A DNA stretch of 64,000 nucleotides from Atlantibacter hermannii (lineage in GTDB: Bacteria; Pseudomonadota; Gammaproteobacteria; Enterobacterales; Enterobacteriaceae): NCBI GenBank assembly GCA_900635495.1, contig LR134136.1:1736001-1800000 (forward strand), in the 5' to 3' direction. Of the stretch, positions 47,230 to 55,191 are shown in pieces; the first letter of the stretch is position 1; each line of letters opens with the position of its first letter. Under the pieces are notes generated by a model that was not told where the DNA came from, did not search any database, and saw only the letters and a program-made list of their open reading frames with translations. Position numbers and translations under genes: made by a program.

Positions 47230-48898
47230 ATGATATTAAAAAACAAAAATATAGCGCGTAGCGCGTTATTGCCGATCCTGGCTGCTTATTATTTACTGAT
47301 ATTGATAGTCTATATTCCGAATATGGGCGGGGCAGGACTCAACTTACCTCAAAATATTCTCAGCTGGATAGTTATTGAGGTCATTGTTTTGATCGCCGGG
47401 ATGACTGCCATCTGGCAAAAAAATATGCGCTGGGATATGCCACTGGTTTTTTTTGCCGCGGGCGCAATGCTCCTCACGCTTCCCCTGTTATGGAGCCCGT
47501 CTTCTTTCCGGCTCTTCGCGCTGGCGCGTTTTGCCGGGCTTGTGGGCGGCGTGATTTTCTATTTAGCCTTGCTGCAATATTCGCTGGATGGGCGGTTGAA
47601 ACGCCACATCGTGATGCTGATCGTGACCGCTGCGGCGCTGCAATGCGCCCTGGTTATCTATCAGGCCTCTCAGAACTCAGTCGAAAATATGATGGAATTT
47701 GTGCCTGGCACGCGTCCCTATGGCATATTTCAGCAGGTAAATGTGTTGGCGAGCTTTATCGCGACGGGGTATTGCTGTGCGGGATGGTTGCTTTACCGGG
47801 CCCGAAGCTGGGGTTGGCGCTGGGTCTGGTTATCCGCAATTGCGTTGTTTGTCGTGATGCTGGATCTGTTGCAGTCCCGAGCGGGCATTATCGGCGCTTT
47901 ACTGTATACCCTGTTTATTTTAGCGATCCGCTTTAGAGCGCGGCACAAAGGGATGTTCACCTTACTCGTTGCCGTCGTTTCACTATCCCTGCTTGCATTG
48001 CATATCATTAAATTTTACGGCTCAGGCAGCGCTTTTTTACAGCATTTTGGCAGTGTCGAAAAAGGCCACTCCACGCTGGAGCGGTGGATCATGATCAAAA
48101 CCAGCTGGAAAATGATCGTGGCGCACCCGTTCTCCGGCTGGGGATACGGCAGTTTTGAATATATTGCCAGCCGTTTTTCACTCGCGGATTACCAGCATCT
48201 TTTAAATGCCGAACACCCTCATAATGAAGTGTTATTTGAATGGGCTGAGGGAGGACTGCTGGCGCTGGCAGGGATGTTAACAATCGTAGTGGGTGCGATG
48301 TGGATGCTGCGGCGAGCGCCGCGCAGTGGCATTGCGTTATGGGGCGTTATGCTGCCGATTGTCTTCCATATGATGGTCGAATACCCGCTGTTACAGTCGG
48401 TGCCACACTGGTTTACCTTACTGCTCCTCTGCCGGCTGGCAGTATGCCGACGCGCCTTTACGCTCCCGAAGCGCTCGCTAAAAAATAAGCTGGCTTATGC
48501 CAGCGACGGCGGCGGCAGGACTGATTTTTATGCTCACCGGCTTTAAGACCGGCTCGGTATTGACGGCCTTTGAGCGCGGCGGGATGCAGGATTTCACCGC
48601 GGCTTCAGCCGTGATCAACCCCTGGATACAGTGGGACCGCTGGCAGTACGATGAACACAGCGCGTTATTAATACGCTATAACCAGACGCGCGATCCGGCG
48701 CTGCTGGAAAGGTATTCACAATGGGCAATGCGCTATCTGGAGCGGCGAAATGATTTGCAGGTGTTTGAAAACATCGCCCGTATCAATAAGTTTGATCCCC
48801 GGACGGAACGGACGCAATGGCTGAATCGCCAGTGGCGGGAGTACTACGTTACGCTGGCTGGCGCGCTACAACAGAACAACCGGCAATTGCAGCAGTAA
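47230..48898 (+). pseudogene. PglL/WaaL-type O-oligosaccharyltransferase or O-antigen ligase, +1 frameshifted
   Basis: This is a polytopic inner-membrane protein of the Wzy/WaaL/PglL superfamily. Members transfer lipid-linked glycans to lipid A core or to proteins in the periplasm. The first frame (47230-48546, 438 residues) has about 11 hydrophobic helices and a large periplasmic loop with the family HPHNEVLFEWAEGG motif. The C-terminal domain (GFKTGSVLTAFERGGMQDF...), typical of PglL-like ligases (Wzy_C_2 type), lies in the next frame to 48898. Six A at 48480-48485 are one too many. With five, RSLK joins ISWLMPATAAAGLIFMLTGF and a 555-residue protein results. No glycan-synthesis or pilin genes are nearby, so the acceptor is unknown. 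The truncated form ends in an unrelated tail (ASDGGGRTDFYAHRL). Confidence 0.75.
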
Positions 48899-48950
48899 TC
48901 CTGAACGTCCGGCGACTTTTCTTACTGCTTCTCCACTCTGCGCTAATCAA

Positions 48951-48968
48951 CCCCGGCGAAAACCGGGG
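48951..48968. terminator. Weak hairpin between the PglL-like gene and the LacI-family gene
   Basis: CCCCGG / CCGGGG with a 6-base loop lies between convergent genes. There is no T-run on either side, so its role as a terminator is uncertain. Confidence 0.35.
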
Positions 48969-48989
48969 TGACAGGATCTCGCGCTTCGC

Positions 48990-49952
48990 TTAGCGGTTTA
49001 CTTTACGCCGCACGTCCGGAATAAATAAATCACCGCGCATCAGCTGGGTCCCCAACATGTCCTGGGTTTGCTCCGTCAGCCAGTTGACGATACGCGCCGC
49101 CATGGCTTCGATGGGATATTCAATGGCAGGAATAACCGGGACGCCCGGAAGTTGCAGCGATCCGCCAAGGCTGAATACCATAATGTCTTCCGGCACTGAT
49201 TTATTAAACGCCTGCAACTGCGGAATGATGTGCTGGGCTTCATGCTCATCAGCAACCATCAGGGCGTTAAAGTTGAGCGTCGCCGCGTTGTTGAGTAACT
49301 CCTGCAGCGCTACCGACGATGATGCCGCTTCCAGAAACACCAGATTACGGTTAAAAGGCAGGAAGTTTTTTTCCAGCGCATGTTTGTAACCCAGCAATAC
49401 ATGCTCGGCAAAGCCGCTGCCTTTGGGCTGGATCACGGCGATTTGCCGCCGCCCCTGGCTGATCAGGTAGTTACAGGCAGTTTCCGCCGCGAAAGTATGA
49501 TCAAACTGGATGCTGTTGACGTTTTCCGCATCCATGCAATCCACCAGAATGACGTTTTCCTGATCGATATCGAGCGCAAAACGTGCGCCGATGATCAAAA
49601 TGTCGTCGCATAGCCCGCAGTTAAGTTCTTCCAGAGCATTTAACACCGCGCTTTTGGTATTGGCGAACCGCAGCAGCAGGTGCTTCTGATGCTGGCTGAG
49701 GTGTTTTTCCAGTGCATAAAGATAACCGGTGGTCTGGTTGATGTTTTCCTGCGCGCAAATAACGCCAATACAACCCGTTGACTGGCTCAGCAACGACTGT
49801 GCAATAACATTTGGCCGATAATTGAGTTCATCAACGGCTTTAAGCACCGCCAGGCGGCTGGCTTCCTTTACCCCGCGTGAACCACTCAACACCCGTGACA
49901 CCGTGGCTTTGGAGACCCCGGCTAAACGTGATACATCGTTGATTGTTGACAT
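48990..49952 (-). CDS. LacI-family transcriptional repressor of the beta-glucoside locus
   Basis: This is a DNA-binding repressor of the LacI/GalR family, closest in character to AscG. From the ATG at 49952, after GGGGAAAAAG, it has 320 residues. The N-terminal helix-turn-helix reads TINDVSRLAGVSKATVSRVLSG, followed by the hinge region (LNYRPNVIAQSL) and a periplasmic-binding-protein-like sensor domain. It is divergent from the PTS operon, and two palindromes of the expected type lie between them. It probably represses that operon and itself until a phosphorylated or free beta-glucoside binds. The inducer is not known. Confidence 0.9.
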   Translation of the reverse strand: MSTINDVSRLAGVSKATVSRVLSGSRGVKEASRLAVLKAVDELNYRPNVIAQSLLSQSTGCIGVICAQENINQTTGYLYALEKHLSQHQKHLLLRFANTKSAVLNALEELNCGLCDDILIIGARFALDIDQENVILVDCMDAENVNSIQFDHTFAAETACNYLISQGRRQIAVIQPKGSGFAEHVLLGYKHALEKNFLPFNRNLVFLEAASSSVALQELLNNAATLNFNALMVADEHEAQHIIPQLQAFNKSVPEDIMVFSLGGSLQLPGVPVIPAIEYPIEAMAARIVNWLTEQTQDMLGTQLMRGDLFIPDVRRKVNR

Positions 49953-50047
49953 CTTTTTCCCCTGACAGGCATAACACAGCCTGGAAATCCTGTTACGCTT
50001 CGGCGCGCAAAATATCGCCATCCGCAGTATAGCCGTTTCCGTTTTTG

Positions 50048-50066
50048 ATGGAAACCGATTTTCCAT
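50048..50066. promoter_or_regulatory. LacI-type operator 1 (imperfect)
   Basis: ATGGAAACCGATTTTCCAT is an imperfect palindrome with a central CG typical of LacI/GalR operators. It lies 96 bases upstream of the repressor start. Confidence 0.7.
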
Positions 50067-50100
50067 ATCGACGCCGTCGACGCCATTTACCCCTCAAATA

Positions 50101-50116
50101 TGTGACATCAATCCAA
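50101..50116. promoter_or_regulatory. Weak CRP-like half match
   Basis: TGTGACATCAATCCAA has a perfect left CRP half-site (TGTGA) but a poor right half. It lies between the two operators. Confidence 0.3.
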
Positions 50117-50141
50117 AGAAAACGCTTGTTATTGTGTTTAT

Positions 50142-50157
50142 TTTGATAGCAATCACA
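50142..50157. promoter_or_regulatory. CRP-like site upstream of the PTS operon
   Basis: TTTGATAGCAATCACA matches the CRP consensus TGTGA-N6-TCACA in 9 of 10 key positions. It is placed between the two LacI-type operators, as expected for a catabolite-repressed sugar operon. Confidence 0.6.
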
Positions 50158-50175
50158 CTTCTGGTGATTTGAAAT

Positions 50176-50189
50176 GGAAACCGGTTTCC
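50176..50189. promoter_or_regulatory. LacI-type operator 2 (perfect palindrome)
   Basis: GGAAACCGGTTTCC is a perfect 14-base palindrome resembling the AscG/GalR operator class. It lies 54 bases before the IIB gene and about 125 bases from operator 1, a spacing that would allow looping. Confidence 0.85.
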
Positions 50190-50243
50190 GTGTGATGTCC
50201 AATCGGGTCTTGTAATAACTATTAACATGTTGAGGTACTCGAG

Positions 50244-50558
50244 ATGTACAGGATTATGTTGTGTTGCTCGGCAGGGATGTCCACCAGTTTGCTGGTGCGG
50301 AAAATGGAAGAAGTGGCGCAGGAACGCGGCCTGGCGGTGGAAATTAATGCCTTCGGCGTATCCGAATTTGATACGCAGTTTCCCAACTACCAGGTCGTCC
50401 TGATTGGGCCGCAGGTTAAATATATGTTAGGAACCCTGTCGGCTAAGGCGGCACCTCACAGCATTCCCGTCCAGCCTATTGATATGATGGATTACGGAAT
50501 GCAGCGCGGTGATAAAGTTCTCGACTATGCTCTGTCGCTCATTGAAGCGGCGCACTAA
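50244..50558 (+). CDS. PTS lactose/cellobiose-family EIIB component
   Basis: This is the cytosolic phosphocarrier of a lactose/cellobiose-family phosphotransferase system. It passes phosphate from IIA to sugar entering through IIC. The protein has 104 residues. The phosphorylation loop CSAGMSTSLLV gives the active Cys as Cys8. The C-terminal part (PIDMMDYGMQRGDKVLDYAL) is typical of ChbB/CelA-like proteins. It is the first gene of the operon, with the ATG after TTGAGGTACTCGAG. IIC follows after 13 bases. Confidence 0.92.
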   Translation: MYRIMLCCSAGMSTSLLVRKMEEVAQERGLAVEINAFGVSEFDTQFPNYQVVLIGPQVKYMLGTLSAKAAPHSIPVQPIDMMDYGMQRGDKVLDYALSLIEAAH

Positions 50559-50571
50559 TCAAGGGGTTCCC

Positions 50572-51900
50572 ATGAGTTCACTCTATCAGTCAATGATCGC
50601 GGTCATTGAGCAATCCATCACCCCGCTGGCCGGGCGTCTTGGGCAGCAAAAATATGTGATTGCCATCCGCGACGGCTTTACCGCCGCGCTGCCGTTTATG
50701 ATTATCGGCTCCTTCATGCTGGTATTTATCTTCCCGCCATTCTCCGCGGATACCACTAACAGCTTCGCACGCGGCTGGCTGGATTTTTCCCAGACTTACC
50801 GCGAACAGCTGATGTTGCCGTTTAACCTCAGTATGGGCGTGATGACGTTCTTCATTTCAGTGGGGATCGGAGCAAGCCTCGGACGGCAGTTCAATCTTGA
50901 TCCGGTGATGTCCGGCCTGCTGGCGTTTATGGCATTCCTGCTGGTGGCCGCGCCTTATGCGGATGGCAAAATTTCCACCCAGTATCTGTCAGGGCAGGGG
51001 ATTTTTACCGCGTTGATCACCGCTATCTATTCCACGCGTGTTTATGCCTGGCTTAAGCAGAACAACATTACCATCCGTCTGCCGAAAGAAGTGCCGACCG
51101 GCGTGGCGCGCTCGTTTGAGATTTTGATCCCGGTTGTGGTGGTGATGGGCACGCTGCACCCGCTGAACCTGTTTGTTGAAGCGCAGACCGGCATGATCAT
51201 CCCTCAGGCAATTATGCATCTGCTGGAGCCGCTGGTATCCGCCTCGGACTCTTTACCGGCGATTTTGCTGTCGGTGCTGCTGTGCCAGATTTTCTGGTTC
51301 GCAGGCATCCACGGTTCGCTTATCGTCACCGGCATTATGAACCCGTTCTGGATGGCCAACCTGTCGGCAAACCAGGCGGCGCTGGCGGCGGGTACGGCGT
51401 TACCGCACGTTTATCTGCAAGGTTTCTGGGATCACTATCTGCTGATTGGCGGCGTGGGTTCCACCTTACCGTTAGCTTTCCTGCTGCTGCGTAGCCGCGT
51501 CACGCACCTGCGTACCATCGGTAAAATGGGTGTGGTGCCAAGCTTCTTCAATATTAACGAACCGATCCTGTTCGGCGCGCCGATTATCATGAACCCGATG
51601 CTGTTTATCCCGTTCGTCTGCGTCCCGTTGGTCAACGCCGTGCTGGCCTATACCGCAACACGTCTCGACTGGCTGCCGCAGGTCGTGTCGCTCACCCCGT
51701 GGACCACACCTGCACCGATTGGCGCCTCCTGGGCGGCAAACTGGGCATTCAGCCCGGTGGTGATGTGCCTGATTTGTATGGTGATGTCAGCGCTGATTTA
51801 CCTGCCTTTCCTGCGCGCTTATGAGCGTTCACTGATGAAAACCGAAGAGCAGAAAGCGCAAAATACCGCGCCGATGGCTGAGCCCGCCAAGAGCAACTAA
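50572..51900 (+). CDS. PTS lactose/cellobiose-family EIIC permease
   Basis: This is the membrane channel of the system, importing and phosphorylating a beta-glucoside such as cellobiose. From the ATG at 50572, after AAGGGGTTCC, it has 442 residues with about ten hydrophobic helices. Family signatures include RDGFTAALPFMIIGSFMLVF at the N-terminus and FFNINEPILFGAPIIMNPMLFIPF with the substrate-binding Glu. The C-terminal tail is charged and short. The exact sugar cannot be read from the sequence. Confidence 0.93.
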   Translation: MSSLYQSMIAVIEQSITPLAGRLGQQKYVIAIRDGFTAALPFMIIGSFMLVFIFPPFSADTTNSFARGWLDFSQTYREQLMLPFNLSMGVMTFFISVGIGASLGRQFNLDPVMSGLLAFMAFLLVAAPYADGKISTQYLSGQGIFTALITAIYSTRVYAWLKQNNITIRLPKEVPTGVARSFEILIPVVVVMGTLHPLNLFVEAQTGMIIPQAIMHLLEPLVSASDSLPAILLSVLLCQIFWFAGIHGSLIVTGIMNPFWMANLSANQAALAAGTALPHVYLQGFWDHYLLIGGVGSTLPLAFLLLRSRVTHLRTIGKMGVVPSFFNINEPILFGAPIIMNPMLFIPFVCVPLVNAVLAYTATRLDWLPQVVSLTPWTTPAPIGASWAANWAFSPVVMCLICMVMSALIYLPFLRAYERSLMKTEEQKAQNTAPMAEPAKSN

Positions 51901-51914
51901 GACAGGAGTCACTG

Positions 51915-53309
51915 ATGACCATCAAATACCGTTTCCCGGAAAATTTCTGGTGGGGTAGCGCCAGTTCCGCGCTGCAAACCGAAGGGGAAAGCCAGGGCGC
52001 AGGCAAAGGGCAAACCACCTGGGATTACTGGTTCGCCACCCAGCCATGGCGCTTTCATAACGGCGTAGGCCCGGATGATACGTCAATGTTTTATCGCAAC
52101 TGGCGGGAAGACATTGCGTTACTGAAACAGTTAAATCACAACAGTTATCGCACCTCCATCAGCTGGTCGCGCCTGATCCCGGAAGGAACCGGGGAGGTCA
52201 ACCCGCAGGCGGTCGCCTTTTACAACCAGGTTATTGATGAGCTGATCGAACAGGACATTACGCCGTTTATTACGCTGTTCCATTTCGATATGCCGATGGC
52301 GATGCAGCAAAAAGGCGGCTGGGAAAGCCGTGAGGTGATCGATGCGTTTACCCGCTATGCGCAAACCTGTTTCGACTTGTTTGGCGACCGGGTGCTGCAC
52401 TGGTTTACCTTTAACGAGCCCATTGTCCCGGTAGAGGGCGGATATCTCTATGATTTCCACTATCCCAACGTTGTGGATTTTAAACGGGCGGCTACGGTGG
52501 CGTACCATACCGTTCTGGCCCATGCATCAGCGGTGAAGGCCTACCGCGACGGAGCCTGGGCCGGCGAAATCGGTATCGTGTTGAACCTGACGCCGTCATA
52601 TCCACGCTCTCAGCATCCGGCAGACGTTAAGGCCGCAAACTATGCGGATCTGTTTTTCAATCGTAGTTTTCTCGACCCGGTCCTGCGCGGGAGCTATCCC
52701 GACGAGCTGGTGGCGGTGCTGAAAGAGTACGATCAGTTACCCGCCTGCCAGCCTGGCGATAAGGCGTTAATTGAAGAGGGCGTTATCGATCTGTTAGGGA
52801 TTAATTATTATCAACCCCGACGGGTAAAATGCCGCGACAGCGCCATTAATAAAGAAGCGCCGTTTATGCCGGAATGGTTATTTGATTATTACGAGATGCC
52901 GGGCAGAAAAATGAATCCCTATCGCGGTTGGGAAATTTATGAACCGGGGATTTACGATATTCTGACCAATTTACGGATCAATTATGGTAACCCACGCTGT
53001 TTTATTTCTGAAAATGGCATGGGTGTCGAAAATGAACAGCGCTTTATTCAGGACGGACAAATTAACGATCAATATCGAATTGATTTTGTCACGGGCCATT
53101 TGCAATGGTTACATAAAGGAATAACCGAAGGCAGCAGATGCCTTGGGTATCACATGTGGACCTTCATTGATAACTGGTCGTGGTGTAACGGTTATAAAAA
53201 CCGCTACGGCTTTATTCAACTGGATCTGGCAACCCAACAGCGCACGATTAAACGCAGCGGCGAGTGGTTCGCAGCCGTTTCGGCCAATAACGGTTTTGAA
53301 AAGGAGTAA
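51915..53309 (+). CDS. 6-phospho-beta-glucosidase, glycoside hydrolase family 1
   Basis: This cytosolic enzyme splits the phosphorylated disaccharide or aryl-beta-glucoside delivered by the PTS into glucose-6-phosphate and an aglycone or glucose. The protein has 464 residues and is a GH1 TIM barrel. The N-terminal signature is FPENFWWGSASSALQTEG. The acid/base Glu168 is in TFNEP and the nucleophile Glu366 in ISENGMG. The ATG follows ACAGGAGTCACTG, 14 bases after IIC. It resembles E. coli AscB/BglA more than GH4 ChbF. Confidence 0.93.
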   Translation: MTIKYRFPENFWWGSASSALQTEGESQGAGKGQTTWDYWFATQPWRFHNGVGPDDTSMFYRNWREDIALLKQLNHNSYRTSISWSRLIPEGTGEVNPQAVAFYNQVIDELIEQDITPFITLFHFDMPMAMQQKGGWESREVIDAFTRYAQTCFDLFGDRVLHWFTFNEPIVPVEGGYLYDFHYPNVVDFKRAATVAYHTVLAHASAVKAYRDGAWAGEIGIVLNLTPSYPRSQHPADVKAANYADLFFNRSFLDPVLRGSYPDELVAVLKEYDQLPACQPGDKALIEEGVIDLLGINYYQPRRVKCRDSAINKEAPFMPEWLFDYYEMPGRKMNPYRGWEIYEPGIYDILTNLRINYGNPRCFISENGMGVENEQRFIQDGQINDQYRIDFVTGHLQWLHKGITEGSRCLGYHMWTFIDNWSWCNGYKNRYGFIQLDLATQQRTIKRSGEWFAAVSANNGFEKE

Positions 53310-53315
53310 CGACAG

Positions 53316-53618
53316 ATGGTGGTATTAGAAGAAGCGGTGATGGAGATTATTGTCAATGCCGGTCAGTCTCGCAGCCTGTGTTTTGAAGCATTACATGCGG
53401 CCCGGCAAGGCAACTTCGATGAAGCGAAAAACCTGCTGCGCGAAGCTGACGGGTATTCGCGTCAGGCTCACCGCATGCAGACAAAGCTTATTGAACAGGA
53501 TGCGGGTGAGGCGAAACAGCCGATGACATTAATTATGGTTCACGCCCAGGATCATTTAATGAATTCGCTGTTAGCTCGTGAACTGTGTGAGGAAATATTG
53601 CATTTATATCAGCGTTAA
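53316..53618 (+). CDS. PTS lactose/cellobiose-family EIIA component
   Basis: This is the helical phosphocarrier that takes phosphate from HPr and passes it to IIB. The protein has 100 residues. The active site is in VHAQDHLM with His76 as phospho-acceptor and Asp79 as metal ligand, matching the LacF/ChbA family. It lies 6 bases after the glucosidase gene, with GGAGTAACGAC before it. Its place after the hydrolase, separated from IIB-IIC, is a minor rearrangement compared with chbBCA. Confidence 0.92.
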   Translation: MVVLEEAVMEIIVNAGQSRSLCFEALHAARQGNFDEAKNLLREADGYSRQAHRMQTKLIEQDAGEAKQPMTLIMVHAQDHLMNSLLARELCEEILHLYQR

Positions 53619-53768
53619 CGTAATTCGTTATTTATTACCCGGAGTCGTATTACGAGAATATTTTAACCGTTCTGTACCCTAAATAAATAAACAACTTGTT
53701 TTGGTGATAGCGAATGCATTCTCTACCAGAGCAGGGATTGTTATTATTAAAATTACACAGAGAATATT

Positions 53769-55148
53769 ATGAATAACATAAAGAAGCTTCCATTAACCAT
53801 GGCGGTTCTGGCCGCGCTTTGCCCAATTTCCGCTCTGGCACAGGAATTTACCCAGGAGCAAATCGACGCCATCGTGGCGAAAGCGGTGGATAAAGCCCTC
53901 GCCGAGCGACAGGCTAAAATCGATGCGGCAGTTAATAAAAAGGCCGATGTGATAACCGAACCGCAAAGCCCTGCTCAAACGCCGGACATGGCCATCCCCT
54001 TTGGCGTGAAGTTTAGCGGCTATGCCCGTTACGGGGCGCATTATCAAACCGGCGACCAGAAATACGTTGCGGTGGACGGTTCCTATAACGGCGCGTCGGC
54101 AATTGGCCGTTTAGGCAACGAAGGCAACGGCGGCGAATTCCAGCTTTCCAAAGCGTTTAAGAGCAATAACGGCGCGATTTGGGACGTCAATGTGATGATT
54201 GACCACTGGGGTGATGAAGTGAACCTCAAAAAGGCGTATGCCGGGGTGACGAACCTGTTCGCTTCTAATCCTGACGCCTACCTGTGGGCCGGTCGTGATT
54301 TCCATCAGCGTCCGCAACAGGGCATCAACGATTATTTCTGGATGAACCACGACGGGCAGGGCGCGGGTATCAAGAACTTTGACCTCGGCGGCGTCAAGTT
54401 TGACGTGGCCACCGTAGCGGCGGTGGAATCCTGTAGTCCGGAAGTGATGGATGACGAAGCCAACCCGTCACGCATCACCTGCACCGGCGGATCGGGCACC
54501 GGCGATAAAGGCAACTACGCGGTGACGTCGAAAGTGCACGGCATGAAGATTGGTCCGTTGGATCTGGAGTTGTACGGCAACTACGGTTTCGATTCCAAAG
54601 CCGTCGACAGCGACCAGCGCCTGAAGGCCTGGCAGGGCGGAGTGGTGTTGAGCCACACTAATGACAGCGGCGTCAACAAAGTTATCGCCCGCTACTCCGA
54701 TAACTCGGACAACAGCGTCTATAACAAAACCGACGATCTCACCACCGTTTACGCCAGCTTTGAAGGCAGCCATAAATTTACCCAACAGGCGCAAATAGAG
54801 TACCTGTTAGCGTTCCATGACTACGACAACAGCAAAAACAGCAGCGATAACCGTCGCAACTACGGCGCGATTGTCCGTCCGATGTACTTCTGGAACGATG
54901 TCCATTCCACCTGGCTTGAAGCAGGTTACCAGCGCGTGGATTATGACAATGGCGGCGATAACCATGGCTGGAAAGTCACCCTGTCGCAGAACGTGTCCAT
55001 TGCCATGGGGCCGGAGTTCCGTCCGATGCTGCGTTTCTACGTGACCGGCGGCGAAGTGGATAATGAGCGCACCGCGCGCGTCAACGGTACTGACGATCAG
55101 CAACTGGATTCGTTCAATATCGGCGCGATGTGGGAAGCCTGGTTCTGA
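53769..55148 (+). CDS. LamB-type carbohydrate porin with N-terminal coiled coil (BglH/ScrY-like)
   Basis: This is an outer-membrane sugar-specific porin. The protein has 459 residues with a signal peptide (MNNIKKLPLTMAVLAALCPISALA). A charged Ala-rich periplasmic helix follows (IDAIVAKAVDKALAERQAKIDAAV), as in ScrY and BglH. The maltoporin-type 18-strand barrel starts near GVKFSGYARYGAHYQ, and the C-terminal aromatic anchor is MWEAWF. It is 150 bases after IIA, so it may have its own promoter or be the last cistron. It presumably admits the beta-glucosides used by the operon. Sucrose or maltodextrin specificity is less likely from context. Confidence 0.88.
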   Translation: MNNIKKLPLTMAVLAALCPISALAQEFTQEQIDAIVAKAVDKALAERQAKIDAAVNKKADVITEPQSPAQTPDMAIPFGVKFSGYARYGAHYQTGDQKYVAVDGSYNGASAIGRLGNEGNGGEFQLSKAFKSNNGAIWDVNVMIDHWGDEVNLKKAYAGVTNLFASNPDAYLWAGRDFHQRPQQGINDYFWMNHDGQGAGIKNFDLGGVKFDVATVAAVESCSPEVMDDEANPSRITCTGGSGTGDKGNYAVTSKVHGMKIGPLDLELYGNYGFDSKAVDSDQRLKAWQGGVVLSHTNDSGVNKVIARYSDNSDNSVYNKTDDLTTVYASFEGSHKFTQQAQIEYLLAFHDYDNSKNSSDNRRNYGAIVRPMYFWNDVHSTWLEAGYQRVDYDNGGDNHGWKVTLSQNVSIAMGPEFRPMLRFYVTGGEVDNERTARVNGTDDQQLDSFNIGAMWEAWF

Positions 55149-55150
55149 TC

Positions 55151-55180
55151 AAAAACGCCGCCGTGTTTTTCACGGCGGCG
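55151..55180 (-). terminator. Terminator after the diguanylate cyclase gene
   Basis: The perfect stem CGCCGCCGTG / CACGGCGGCG with a 5-base loop is followed by TTTTT on the minus strand. It sits between the convergent porin and cyclase genes and may also stop porin transcripts. Confidence 0.8.
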
Positions 55181-55191
55181 TCGCGAAGGCA

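Noticed and set aside
48480..48485. Programmed frameshifting in the PglL-like gene as a first explanation
   Set aside because: A6 without a downstream stimulatory structure is a weak slippery site, and two other genes in the window show the same +1 pattern. Error or decay is simpler. Kept only as a minor alternative in the findings.
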